Shown here: in pieces, positions 16,309 to 25,143 of the stretch
Position numbering within the stretch: the first letter of the stretch is position 1
Layout of the letters: every line of letters begins with the position of its first letter
DNA from: Lentisphaeria bacterium
Lineage (GTDB): Bacteria > Verrucomicrobiota > Lentisphaeria > Victivallales > UBA1829
DNA: 64,000 bases
Assembly (NCBI GenBank): GCA_017629515.1
Contig: JAGBXB010000020.1
Span: 21,608-85,607, forward strand
Direction: 5' to 3'
Notes under the pieces: model-generated
The model's input: only the letters and a program-made list of their open reading frames with translations
Databases searched by the model: none
Told to the model about the DNA's origin: nothing
Program-made: the position numbers and the translations under genes

Positions 16309-17478
16309 ATGTTTATTGATCCCAATGATTTTCAGGGCAGTGATATTGAAAAGATCAATGCTGCCGTGGAATTTTCCAGAAGCAACGGGGGAATCGTAAG
16401 GATCCCGCAGAGAAAGGCGGATGAAATATCCTCCCGTAATTACTGGAAAATTGATTCAGCCATCCTTCTTCCGGAAAATACGACGGTCATTCTGGCAAAC
16501 TGCCGCATCAAACTTTCAGACAACTGCCGGGACAACTTTTTCAGAAGTGCCAACTGCGGTGCGGGAATAAAGGAAGTGAAAGAAATTTCCTCCATCCACA
16601 TTACGGGAGTGGGGACAGCTGTACTGGAAGGTGCAGACATTCCCAGAGCTACCGGAGACAGCGGCAAAACTCTGGGCGAGTGTACATTCGGTACGGATGC
16701 CGGAAAAGAAGGGGAGGAACAGAAAGGCGACTGGCGGGAGATCGGTATTCTTTTTGCCAAAGTCAGCGATTTTTCCATCTCCAATATTTCCATTGTCAAT
16801 TCCCATTGCTGGGCGATCTCTCTGGAATACTGCCACCACGGGAAAGTCAGAGATGTGAATTTCCAGTCCAGAGGCAAGCGTTTCATAGATGGAAAAGATG
16901 TACCTAATTTGAATCAGGATGGTCTTGATTTGCGCAGAGGCTGTCACCATATCATTATTGAAAACATTACCGGAAGTACCGGGGACGACCTGATCGCCCT
17001 TACCGGGCTGGCCGCTCCTGTGCGTGATGCAGGAAAATTGGGCAGTACTGCTATTTGCGGAGGTACCGGCATACCGGAACTGGAAGAGATCGCCTATATC
17101 ACCATCCGCAACGTGATGGGACATTGTGCCGGAGGACACCATATCGTGCGTTTCCTGAATAATGAGGGTGTAAAGATGCACCATATCATTCTTGACGGAC
17201 TTATAGATACCTCCTCTGGAAGTTGCAGGGATTATGCCGCCGTGCGTATCGGGGATTCCCGGTGGGGACTTGTTCCTTTCGGCAATACAAGTTCTTTCCA
17301 GATCAGTCATATCCAGTCCCGCGGGAAAGCCGCCATCCTTATTTCCGGTACGCTTTCTGAATCCACCATAAGTGATGTCATCAACTGGAATCCTGATACC
17401 GTTCCTGTGACGGTATCCCCCGATGGCGGTATCCGCAATGTGGTTGTGGAAAATGCCCGTACCTATACAGAGGAATGA
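16309..17478 (+). CDS. GH28-like right-handed beta-helix protein (polygalacturonase-type)
   Basis: A 389-residue protein with the repeat pattern of a parallel beta-helix. It shows GH28-type catalytic segments NQDGLD (202-207) and STGDDLIAL (223-231), followed by HCAGGHHIVRF, which resembles the GHG segment. GH28 enzymes cleave galacturonide or rhamnogalacturonan bonds by inversion. There is no signal peptide, so it would act on imported oligosaccharides. It starts after AAAAAGGAG, 13 bases past the hydrolase stop, and ends before a strong terminator. The Asp triad supports activity; the exact substrate is unknown. Confidence 0.75.
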   Translation: MFIDPNDFQGSDIEKINAAVEFSRSNGGIVRIPQRKADEISSRNYWKIDSAILLPENTTVILANCRIKLSDNCRDNFFRSANCGAGIKEVKEISSIHITGVGTAVLEGADIPRATGDSGKTLGECTFGTDAGKEGEEQKGDWREIGILFAKVSDFSISNISIVNSHCWAISLEYCHHGKVRDVNFQSRGKRFIDGKDVPNLNQDGLDLRRGCHHIIIENITGSTGDDLIALTGLAAPVRDAGKLGSTAICGGTGIPELEEIAYITIRNVMGHCAGGHHIVRFLNNEGVKMHHIILDGLIDTSSGSCRDYAAVRIGDSRWGLVPFGNTSSFQISHIQSRGKAAILISGTLSESTISDVINWNPDTVPVTVSPDGGIRNVVVENARTYTEE

Positions 17479-17534
17479 ATAAAAAATCCTTCGGGAAAAG
17501 TTGAATTTTTTTTCTGTTATTCTTTTATAAAACA

Positions 17535-17569
17535 AAAAAGGACTGCCGGAATTTCCGGCAGTCCTTTTT
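17535..17569. terminator. Bidirectional terminator between GH28-like gene and purSL
   Basis: A near-perfect palindrome (17535-17551 with 17552-17569) has GGACTGCCGG/CCGGCAGTCC as its core, preceded by an A-run and followed by a T-run, so it can act in both directions. Confidence 0.88.
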
Positions 17570-17594
17570 GCTGTTCGGATCAGTTCGGATCAGA

Positions 17595-20561
17595 TCAGAT
17601 TCCTGCAAGAGTACTCTTGTAGGAGTTGACCATTTCTTCCATATCCACTTTATATTCACCCTCATTGCCTTTGATGGAGAATACTCCGGAATTATCCGTA
17701 GAGCCTACTTTTGCAAGAGCAAATCCGGCAAGAGCCTTTTCCACAGCAGCGGAATTTTCTTTTTTGCAGCTGATGATGAAACGGCTGTTGGATTCACTGA
17801 ACAAAATCTCCACATCCTTCATGCCGTTTTCAGCAGGAACTTTGGAAAGATCCAGAGTGACACCCACTCTTCCGCCCATGGCGGCTTTCGCCATTGCCAC
17901 AGCAAGACCGCCCAGTGCGGGAGTTCCTACGGAAGAAGCAATATCTTCTTTCAGCATATTTTCAATGGCTTTATAAAGTTTCAATGCTTCTTCTGCATTT
18001 ACTTTGGGGACATTGTTGCCTGTGGCATCCATCATGGCAAAATATTCACTTCCGCCAAGTTCAGGTTTGGTCAAGCCGACTACATAAACATCTTCCCCTG
18101 CGCGTTTGAAGTCGGGGGAGACGCAATGGGCAATATCATCGGCTTTACCGATCACACTGAAAAGAACAGTAGGCGGAATGGAGATCTTGCGGCCGCCTCT
18201 GGTACTGTCATTTTTCATACTGTCCTTACCGGAAATACAGGGACAGCTGAAAGCAATGGTATAGTCATACAAGGCTTCATTTGCACGGACAAGCTGTGCC
18301 ATCTTGTATTCCCCGTCAGGAGTTTTGGCACTCTGGACAGGATCGGGCCAGCAGAAGTTATCCAGACCGGAAAGCATATCCGTTCTTGCACCGGCGGCAA
18401 CAGCTCTTCTGATGGCAAGGTCGATAACGGAAGCCATCATGTGATAGGTATCAATATCGCTGTAACGGGGAAGGATACCTGCGGAAAGCACTACGCCTTC
18501 ACGGGAGAGGGGTTCCACCATGAATACCCCGGCATCCCCGGAAACATCACGTTCTTTACCGATATAGGGCTTGATGACGCTCAAACCTTTCACTTCATGG
18601 TCATATTGTCTTGCTTTATATTCCCCGGAACAGATGTTGAGGGAGGAAAGCATATCTTTCACATCTTTGGCAACATCTCTTCCTTCAAGGGAGGGCTCTT
18701 CAAAAGTGGGAGGATTCCATTTGCCTTTGAGAGAGTAGCGGGGAAGACCTTCGTGCATGAAGTTGATGTCGATACAGGCAACGCATTTTTCGCCGTACAT
18801 CATACGGAATTTGCCGTCATCGGTGAATTTACCCAGAACGGTTGCTTCCACATCCCGGTCAGCGGCAAGGCGGAGGAACTCTTCCAGATTTTCTTCCTGA
18901 ACGGCAAAACTCATTCTTTCCTGTGCTTCGGAAATCAAAATCTCCCAGGGACGCATACCGGCATATTTGAGGGGAGCTTTGGCAAGATCCATGACGCATC
19001 CTCCGCTTTCCCCTGCCATTTCCCCGACGCTGGAGGAAAGTCCGCCTGCTCCGTTATCGGTCACAAAGCGGTAAAGACCTTTTTCCCGTGCTTCATAAAG
19101 GAAGTCGCCCATACGTTTCTGGGTGATGGGGTCACCGATCTGAACAGCCTGTACGGGACTGTCTTTATGCAGTTCTTCACTGGAAAATGTTGCGCCGTGG
19201 ATACCATCTTTCCCGATACGGCCGCCGGTCATAACGATAATATCGCCGGGTTTGATCTCTTTTTCCCAGCCGTTTTTGCCGTTGATCTTCCGGGGAAGTG
19301 TTCCCACAGTACCGCAATACACCAGGGGTTTGCCGATGTAACGGTCATCAAAGTATTCCCAGCCGACACCGTAGGGGATACCGCTCTGGTTGCCGCCGTC
19401 GATCACGCCTTTGTGGATACCGTCACGCAGTCTGCGGGGATGAAGCAGTCCTTCGGGTACATCTTCGGGTTTGGTAAAGGGGGAGCCCAGGCAGTAACCC
19501 CAGACGTTGATGAGAAGTTCTGCGCCCTGACCGGTTCCCATGGGGTCACGGTTCACACCCACGATACCGGTCATCGCTCCTCCATAGGGATCGAGAGCGG
19601 AGGGACTGTTGTGAGTTTCCACCTTGTAAACAAGGTCGAGTTTATCATTGAAACGGACAACTCCGGCGTTATCTTTGAAAATGGAAACAAGGAAGTCCAC
19701 TTTCTTTTTGATCTCATTGGTACTGTTGTAGATATAGGTTTTGAAGAGGGAGCGGATCTGTTTGTGATTGCCTTTTTCATCTTCATAATCCACGTCAGCG
19801 GAGAAGATTTTGTGTTTGCAGTGTTCACTCCATGTCTGGGCAAGGATTTCCAGTTCCACGTCGGTAGGTTCGCTGGTTAGTCCGTACTGTTCACGGTCTT
19901 TGCAGGTGTGGAAGTAATTCTGGATGGATTTCATCTCTTCCAGAGAAAGGGCAAGAATCCCTTTTCTGCTGATTTCCATAAGTTCTTCATCGGAGCAGTT
20001 GAGGTCGAAAATGCGAACAAGCCCCTCTTCGGCAGTTCCGGTGACAACAGGTTTATTAAGGGGGATCCCTTTGCTTTCCGCTTCTGCTTGTGTCGTTACT
20101 GTAACGCTTTCAATAAGTTCATTGGCAAGGACTTTTCTTGTGATGTCGGCAACATCCTCTCTGGAAAGGGCAGGGGCTTTCATAAAATATTCAATGGAGC
20201 TGAAAACCTGCTCATCTTTTCTCAATTTTCTGCCGATGATGTCTCCGATACCTTCATGGGCGGTACGGGCTACGTTATCGGTCACGCCGGGTTTGAAGCC
20301 CACGGCAACGATGTAGTCATAATCAAAACCCATGTCAGAAGTGGAACCCACCTCCGCTTTCTGGGTCACAGGATTGGCAAGTTCTTTACCGATGCGTTCC
20401 GCATCCTGTTCTGTAATGTCGGCACAGACGGTAAACACATCTCTTGTACGGATCTCCTTAATGTCATCCCTGCCTGTAAAACTTTTAATGGTACGCAATA
20501 CCGATTCCGCACGGGAATCGCTCCAATTGCTCTTAACGGTAATTTCGATCCTGAAATCCAT
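17595..20561 (-). CDS. purL: Phosphoribosylformylglycinamidine synthase, fused PurS-PurL
   Basis: A 988-residue FGAM synthase subunit, the fourth step of purine synthesis. Residues 1-75 and about 80-165 look like two PurS-type modules. The PurL core starts near 230, with TWSEHCKHKIF (243-253) and the ETHNSPSALDPYGGA active-site region, and ends with the second AIR-synthase-like half. No C-terminal glutaminase is present, so it needs a separate PurQ, not in this window. Its length lies between small PurL (about 740) and large PurL (about 1290). The ATG at 20561 follows AAGGA. It has its own promoter and ends at the shared terminator. Confidence 0.93.
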   Translation of the reverse strand: MDFRIEITVKSNWSDSRAESVLRTIKSFTGRDDIKEIRTRDVFTVCADITEQDAERIGKELANPVTQKAEVGSTSDMGFDYDYIVAVGFKPGVTDNVARTAHEGIGDIIGRKLRKDEQVFSSIEYFMKAPALSREDVADITRKVLANELIESVTVTTQAEAESKGIPLNKPVVTGTAEEGLVRIFDLNCSDEELMEISRKGILALSLEEMKSIQNYFHTCKDREQYGLTSEPTDVELEILAQTWSEHCKHKIFSADVDYEDEKGNHKQIRSLFKTYIYNSTNEIKKKVDFLVSIFKDNAGVVRFNDKLDLVYKVETHNSPSALDPYGGAMTGIVGVNRDPMGTGQGAELLINVWGYCLGSPFTKPEDVPEGLLHPRRLRDGIHKGVIDGGNQSGIPYGVGWEYFDDRYIGKPLVYCGTVGTLPRKINGKNGWEKEIKPGDIIVMTGGRIGKDGIHGATFSSEELHKDSPVQAVQIGDPITQKRMGDFLYEAREKGLYRFVTDNGAGGLSSSVGEMAGESGGCVMDLAKAPLKYAGMRPWEILISEAQERMSFAVQEENLEEFLRLAADRDVEATVLGKFTDDGKFRMMYGEKCVACIDINFMHEGLPRYSLKGKWNPPTFEEPSLEGRDVAKDVKDMLSSLNICSGEYKARQYDHEVKGLSVIKPYIGKERDVSGDAGVFMVEPLSREGVVLSAGILPRYSDIDTYHMMASVIDLAIRRAVAAGARTDMLSGLDNFCWPDPVQSAKTPDGEYKMAQLVRANEALYDYTIAFSCPCISGKDSMKNDSTRGGRKISIPPTVLFSVIGKADDIAHCVSPDFKRAGEDVYVVGLTKPELGGSEYFAMMDATGNNVPKVNAEEALKLYKAIENMLKEDIASSVGTPALGGLAVAMAKAAMGGRVGVTLDLSKVPAENGMKDVEILFSESNSRFIISCKKENSAAVEKALAGFALAKVGSTDNSGVFSIKGNEGEYKVDMEEMVNSYKSTLAGI

Positions 20562-20616
20562 ACTTTTTTCCTTCTGCTTATGGGGTTTCGGTTTTGTTTT
20601 ATATTTATTTTATATA

Positions 20617-20645
20617 AATATACAGCAGAAAGAGGATTTTTTCAA
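20617..20645 (-). promoter_or_regulatory. Promoter of purSL
   Basis: Minus strand: TTGAAA (20640-20645), 17-base spacer containing CCTCTTT, TATATT (20617-20622). It is nearly identical over 37 bases to the queE promoter at 36845-36873. Confidence 0.65.
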
Positions 20646-20671
20646 ATGCAAAAGCCGGAATTATAGAGTCT

Positions 20672-22078
20672 TTAAGCCTTTTTCCGGAAAAACTTTCCGC
20701 AAAACTGGAATGTGCCGGAAGCAAGGATACAGAGAAAGGGCAGGGCGGGAAGCTGATAACGGGGCATTGCCACAGGGCCCGTCATAAAAAGAAAATACTC
20801 ACAGAAAAGCAGAAACAGTAATATTGTAAAAAAACATTTTTTCCATAAAGCAATCACAATCCCCGCGGCGGCGGAAAGCAGGATCGTTCCGGCAAGAAGA
20901 AACAGGGGGGACGCCAGGAATGGAAGAAAAAGTTTGCCTTTGAAGTAATGGCATATTCCGGCAATGATCCCTTTTCTGTTGATCACATCGAAAGTATTTC
21001 TGCCGGAAGTTGTCAGGCGGAGATTTTCAAAAAAAGATGCCCCGTCAGGAATAAGAACCACCGGACGGAAATGGAGGGCAAAGTAGGAAAAGGGATACTT
21101 TTTCATGGTTTTTGCCAAACGTTCCTCGTGAAAGGAAAGCCGGGAAGAGTAAGAAGCATATTTTTCCGGATCTTTCCGGAATGTTTCTTCGGCTTCTTTG
21201 TCATACTGTTCCCGCAAAACAGCGGCAGGAATATTGTTCCGCCGGCTTTCAAAAGTGGAAACATTGTGTTTGGCGGTATCCGCAGAAACGATATCGATCC
21301 TCCATCCCGCTCCGTAATGGTGGTTGCGGATGATCCAGAATGTGGGGAGAAGTGCAAAAATCAGCAGAAAAAGAAGGGAATGAAAAATCTTCTTTTTTAC
21401 CGGAAACGCCGGAAGAAAGAAGAGTACAAAAATGGCGGGAAAACACCAGAAAAGCATCAAAGGTCTGGTCAGGACGGCCAGAGAGGCTGTTCCGGCACAG
21501 ACAAGGAGAAGATACAAAAATCTTTTTTGAAGAAATGAGAGAAAAAAGTACATGGTAAAGGAGGTGAAAAATACAAAAAGCGTATCGGAAATAATAAGGG
21601 GAAAAATCGCAAAAACTGTGGGGTGCAGAAGATAAAGAGATGCGGCAATGACAGCATATTTTTCCTTGAGAAACATTCTTGCGGAAAGATACAGCGGGAT
21701 AAGGGTAAGGGAACTTATTACCGCAGAAAAAACTGCACAGAAAAGGAGACTACCTTTGCTTATGCCCAGAGAAAACGCAAGAAACAGGGGATAAACCGGC
21801 GTCCGGTGCAATGCGGGAATATTGCTCCCTGCATTGGTGGAATATGTGAAATCGTAAAGGATGGATTTCGCCGGATTCAGGTAGGAGGGGGAATCCACCC
21901 GCAAATAGATGGCAGGGTCACTTATTCCGGGAATGAGATAGAGAAGTTTGAGAAAAAAGGAAATAAGGACAAGAAAAAGCAGGATCCTGCATGTACGCAG
22001 GGAAGCCCCCTCCGGCAAAAGAGCTGGAGAGGGGGAGTTCTGCGGAAGAAAAAAGTCTCTCTGGAAAAGTCCGTTCAT
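20672..22078 (-). CDS. GT-C family membrane glycosyltransferase (ArnT/GT39-like)
   Basis: A 468-residue polytopic protein with about 10-11 helices. The first periplasmic loop carries RVDSPSYLN with an Asp typical of GT-C enzymes that use polyprenyl-phosphate sugars, followed by an HRTPVYPLFLAF segment typical of the ArnT/PMT group. Substrate is unknown; cell-surface glycan or protein modification is likely. The ATG at 22078 has only a weak ribosome site. It lies 20 bases after purU on the same strand, so it probably shares the purU message. The purSL promoter begins about 26 bases past its stop. Confidence 0.7.
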   Translation of the reverse strand: MNGLFQRDFFLPQNSPSPALLPEGASLRTCRILLFLVLISFFLKLLYLIPGISDPAIYLRVDSPSYLNPAKSILYDFTYSTNAGSNIPALHRTPVYPLFLAFSLGISKGSLLFCAVFSAVISSLTLIPLYLSARMFLKEKYAVIAASLYLLHPTVFAIFPLIISDTLFVFFTSFTMYFFLSFLQKRFLYLLLVCAGTASLAVLTRPLMLFWCFPAIFVLFFLPAFPVKKKIFHSLLFLLIFALLPTFWIIRNHHYGAGWRIDIVSADTAKHNVSTFESRRNNIPAAVLREQYDKEAEETFRKDPEKYASYSSRLSFHEERLAKTMKKYPFSYFALHFRPVVLIPDGASFFENLRLTTSGRNTFDVINRKGIIAGICHYFKGKLFLPFLASPLFLLAGTILLSAAAGIVIALWKKCFFTILLFLLFCEYFLFMTGPVAMPRYQLPALPFLCILASGTFQFCGKFFRKKA

Positions 22079-22098
22079 AAGAAAGAGGAAACCTTTCT

Positions 22099-22956
22099 TT
22101 ACCGGGAAAAGACGATGGTGCGTCTGCCGCTGGTAATGATCCTGTGTTGGAGATGGGCTCTTACAGCTCTTGTCAGAACTCTTCTTTCAATATCTTTGCC
22201 CATGCGTTTAAGATCATTGGGGCCGTCTTCATGGGTGATGCGTTCCACATCCTGTTCAATGATGGGGCCTTCATCCAGATCCACTGTGGCATAATGGGCT
22301 GTTGCTCCAATCATTTTCACCCCCCGTTCCCATGCTCTGCGGTAGGGATCGCCCCCCTGGAAGGCAGGGAGGAAAGCGTGATGGATATTAATGATCCTTC
22401 CCGCATAGCGGTCGATGAAATCTTTGGAAAGGATACGCATATACCGGGCAAGGACAACAAGATCGATATGATGCTTATCCAACTGTTCGAGGATAAGTTT
22501 TTCCTGTTCCAGTTCCCCGCCTTTTTCCACAGGGAAACAGAAGTAGGGGATACGGAATTTATCTGCAATATTTTCCAGATCCGGGTGATTGCTTATGATA
22601 AGAGGGATCTCGCATTTGAGATCCCGTTCATCCTGGGCGTGTGCCAGAAGATCATAAAGGCAATGGGAGGTTTTGGAAACAAGGATGGCGACTCTCTGGG
22701 GGGTATCGGTGAAATTCAGGGAATATTCCAGAGAAAGAGTCCGGGCAAATTCCGCAAAAGAAGCGGAAAATTCCTTCCGCGTCATCTTCATATCGCTTAT
22801 ATCCACACATACCCGCATGAAATAGAGATTTTCCCTGTCATCGGTATATTGCTGACAGAGCAGGATGTTGAAGTTTTTATTGTAAAAGTATGTGGAAATG
22901 CCCGAAAGCAGTCCCTTGCGGTCCATGGAACGGATAAGAAATATTGCCTGTGTCAT
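22099..22956 (-). CDS. purU: Formyltetrahydrofolate deformylase
   Basis: A 285-residue PurU, which hydrolyses 10-formyl-tetrahydrofolate to formate and THF, balancing one-carbon pools and supplying formate for PurT-type purine synthesis. It has an N-terminal ACT domain (about 1-80) and a formyltransferase-type domain with NIHHAFLPAFQGG (catalytic His) and GATAHYATVDLDEGPI (catalytic Asp). The length is normal. Start: ATG at 22956 after AAAAGGAG. It has its own promoter and is followed by the GT-C gene. Confidence 0.95.
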   Translation of the reverse strand: MTQAIFLIRSMDRKGLLSGISTYFYNKNFNILLCQQYTDDRENLYFMRVCVDISDMKMTRKEFSASFAEFARTLSLEYSLNFTDTPQRVAILVSKTSHCLYDLLAHAQDERDLKCEIPLIISNHPDLENIADKFRIPYFCFPVEKGGELEQEKLILEQLDKHHIDLVVLARYMRILSKDFIDRYAGRIINIHHAFLPAFQGGDPYRRAWERGVKMIGATAHYATVDLDEGPIIEQDVERITHEDGPNDLKRMGKDIERRVLTRAVRAHLQHRIITSGRRTIVFSR

Positions 22957-22987
22957 ATTTTCTCCTTTTAATATTTTCTGACTATTT

Positions 22988-23016
22988 ACTATAACACTTT
23001 ACCGGGGATTTTTCAA
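22988..23016 (-). promoter_or_regulatory. Promoter of purU
   Basis: Minus strand: TTGAAA (23011-23016), 17 bases, TATAGT (22988-22993). It is back to back with the plus-strand promoter at 23035. Confidence 0.6.
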
Positions 23017-23034
23017 TAGACATGGATTTATTGC

Positions 23035-23062
23035 TTGTAATTTATCCATTTTCTGCTATATT
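23035..23062 (+). promoter_or_regulatory. Promoter of the 655-residue gene
   Basis: TTGTAA (23035-23040), 16 bases, TATATT (23057-23062). Transcription would start near 23070, which argues against the ATG at 23069 as the start codon. Confidence 0.55.
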
Positions 23063-23089
23063 GGAAAAATGATAACAAGGGAGAAATGT

Positions 23090-25057
23090 ATGTCCGGAAA
23101 ATATGAAAAAGGTATATGGGTGGAATTGATCGGATTCGATCAGAGTAAGAAAGATTATGGCGTGAAGGATTTTCTTGACAGAATGAAGGAAAAGCCGCAA
23201 ATGATCTCCTTGCTGCTTTTTTCTACACAAATGCTTCATTCCCACACAAATCTGGATAAAGATTTTTTTATAGGAGATCTGCAATGCTCCTATTATGGCA
23301 GAAGTCACAATGAAGAACGCAAAAGACAGGATTGGACAGCATTCCAACTGCGGGCTCTGGTGGATGAACTGCATAAATATTCCATAAAGATCCTGCCCTC
23401 TTTTTTCGATATGACCGTCCCGGAAAAAACGGCAGAAAGTCTGCAGGTGAAAAGAATGGAGAAAGAGTGGGCGGATGAGCATAATGAAGTAATGTATGTA
23501 ACAAGTGATGGGGGCATCACCAGTAATATTTTCCCCTTGAAAACTCTTGCATCCGGCGAAAAATATGAGGATTTTTTTATAAGACAGCTGCTGGCTTTTC
23601 TGAAAGACTACCACTTTGACGGTTTTCACGGCTGCGACGGGTTCGGTCATCCCAGATTTGCTTTGTGCAACGGGGATTTTTCGGAAGAGATGATAAAAGA
23701 ATTTTCTTCTTATGTGCAAAAAGATTTCCCCCCTCTTCCTCTCCCGGAAATTGCAGAATATATCCTTACTTCCCTCCGGAAAGAGTGGAGTCTTTTTTAT
23801 GCGGAAAAACATGCTTCTTTCTGGAAGAAAACCGTTGCCGCATTGAAAAAGGAGGGATTTTCTGTTTTTTTGAATACCTGCTGGACAAGAGATCCCTTTG
23901 AGGCTCTTTTCCGGTACGGGATAGATTACAGACTTCTGGCAAAGTGCGGTATAGACGGATTTTTTGCAGAAGCAAGTTCCGCTGTCTTGGAACTGGAAGG
24001 GTGGAACGATACGGAAAGCAGCTGTATGGAAAAATGTCAGGCAATGCTTATGCGCATCAAGGCTTCTGTACCGGAAACAAAGATCCATCTTTTAGGGTGT
24101 ATCAAGGACGGGATGGAACAATATAATGCGTTGCGGCACGCCCCATGCCGGATGCGGTCGGAAGCCTATACCTTATACAATCTTTTCTGCAACGGAAAAC
24201 GCTGTGTCTGTGGTGTATTGGAATGTCTGGGCGACGGGATCACTTCCGGCGAGTGGCAGAGTATAGATTCCATCAGAAGTCTTGCCGCAGAAACAGAGGC
24301 GGTTTTTCTGCCCTGCGGGCATATCTTCCGGGAGGAAAGTTCTTTTGATAAAGAATTTGCTTTCTATGCTTCTCTTCCGGGCAATGAACGGAAGGCAAGC
24401 AGTCATACTTTACTGCATGAATTGATCCATGCGGGAGCCGTTCTCCCTTCCATTGTGACTTTTGAAGCGTTGAAAAAAGGTGATTTTGTTCCGGAGGGGG
24501 GACTTCTGGTATTGCATCCCTTCTTCCTTTCCCGTGAAGCAGAACATTTCCTTGCATCTTATCCGGATATGGTTGCAATGCTGGGAGTGATGAAAAACGG
24601 GGAAAGTTCCGCGATTATCCGTAAAGGCGGGGAAACTCTTTTCCATGAAACTCTTTTATGGAAAGACTCGGAAAAAACAAAAGAAGAACCCTCCTGGCTG
24701 TGGAAGTTGCAGGAAAAAGAGATTTTGAACAAAGAAACGTTGAAACACTTTGCAGAAACATTCAATCATTTCTCTTCTTTTGTTCTGCCGGAAAAAGAGA
24801 AAGAACTTTTGCGTGTGTGGAGCGTAAGGGAAAAGAGCGGGCAATACAGGATCTTTGCAAGGAGTGAAAAAAGTACTTATCTGGATTCTGTCATAAGAGT
24901 AAGGGGGAAAGTAAATAATTGTACCGCTCTTACAGAGGAACCCTCACGGGATGTGCGGATGGAATATATTGCAGGAAATGAGGGGAATATGGATACATTG
25001 CTTTATGCAAGGATCCCGCCTTATGGAACGATCATCCTTTCTGTCGGGATAAATTAA
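23090..25057 (+). CDS. Large cytoplasmic protein of unknown function, possible glycoside-hydrolase-like barrel
   Basis: A 655-residue protein with no signal peptide or membrane segment. The N-terminal 350 residues look like an alpha/beta barrel: MISLLLFSTQM, IKILPSFFDMT, HFDGFHGCDGFGH and CGIDGFFAEASSAV are strand-like segments ending in acidic residues, as in some glycosidases. The last about 80 residues are beta-rich. I do not recognise the family and assign no activity. The ATG at 23090 follows AGGGAG by six bases; the ATG at 23069 is too close to the predicted transcription start. It is followed by an EamA transporter with its own possible promoter. Confidence 0.7.
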   Translation: MSGKYEKGIWVELIGFDQSKKDYGVKDFLDRMKEKPQMISLLLFSTQMLHSHTNLDKDFFIGDLQCSYYGRSHNEERKRQDWTAFQLRALVDELHKYSIKILPSFFDMTVPEKTAESLQVKRMEKEWADEHNEVMYVTSDGGITSNIFPLKTLASGEKYEDFFIRQLLAFLKDYHFDGFHGCDGFGHPRFALCNGDFSEEMIKEFSSYVQKDFPPLPLPEIAEYILTSLRKEWSLFYAEKHASFWKKTVAALKKEGFSVFLNTCWTRDPFEALFRYGIDYRLLAKCGIDGFFAEASSAVLELEGWNDTESSCMEKCQAMLMRIKASVPETKIHLLGCIKDGMEQYNALRHAPCRMRSEAYTLYNLFCNGKRCVCGVLECLGDGITSGEWQSIDSIRSLAAETEAVFLPCGHIFREESSFDKEFAFYASLPGNERKASSHTLLHELIHAGAVLPSIVTFEALKKGDFVPEGGLLVLHPFFLSREAEHFLASYPDMVAMLGVMKNGESSAIIRKGGETLFHETLLWKDSEKTKEEPSWLWKLQEKEILNKETLKHFAETFNHFSSFVLPEKEKELLRVWSVREKSGQYRIFARSEKSTYLDSVIRVRGKVNNCTALTEEPSRDVRMEYIAGNEGNMDTLLYARIPPYGTIILSVGIN

Positions 25058-25066
25058 GTTCCGTAC

Positions 25067-25095
25067 TTGAAAAAAAGGAGAAAAAAGGATAAATT
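25067..25095 (+). promoter_or_regulatory. Possible promoter of the EamA transporter gene
   Basis: TTGAAA (25067-25072), 17 bases, TAAATT (25090-25095). The spacer is purine-rich. This is weaker evidence than for the other promoters. Confidence 0.4.
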
Positions 25096-25143
25096 ATATA
25101 CGCGAATATATTGAACAGAAATCAACTGAAAAGGCAGTAGAAA

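Noticed and set aside
17568..19880. A 770-codon plus-strand frame opposite purSL
   Set aside because: It is an antisense shadow; purSL is clear on the other strand and the terminator sits at its start.
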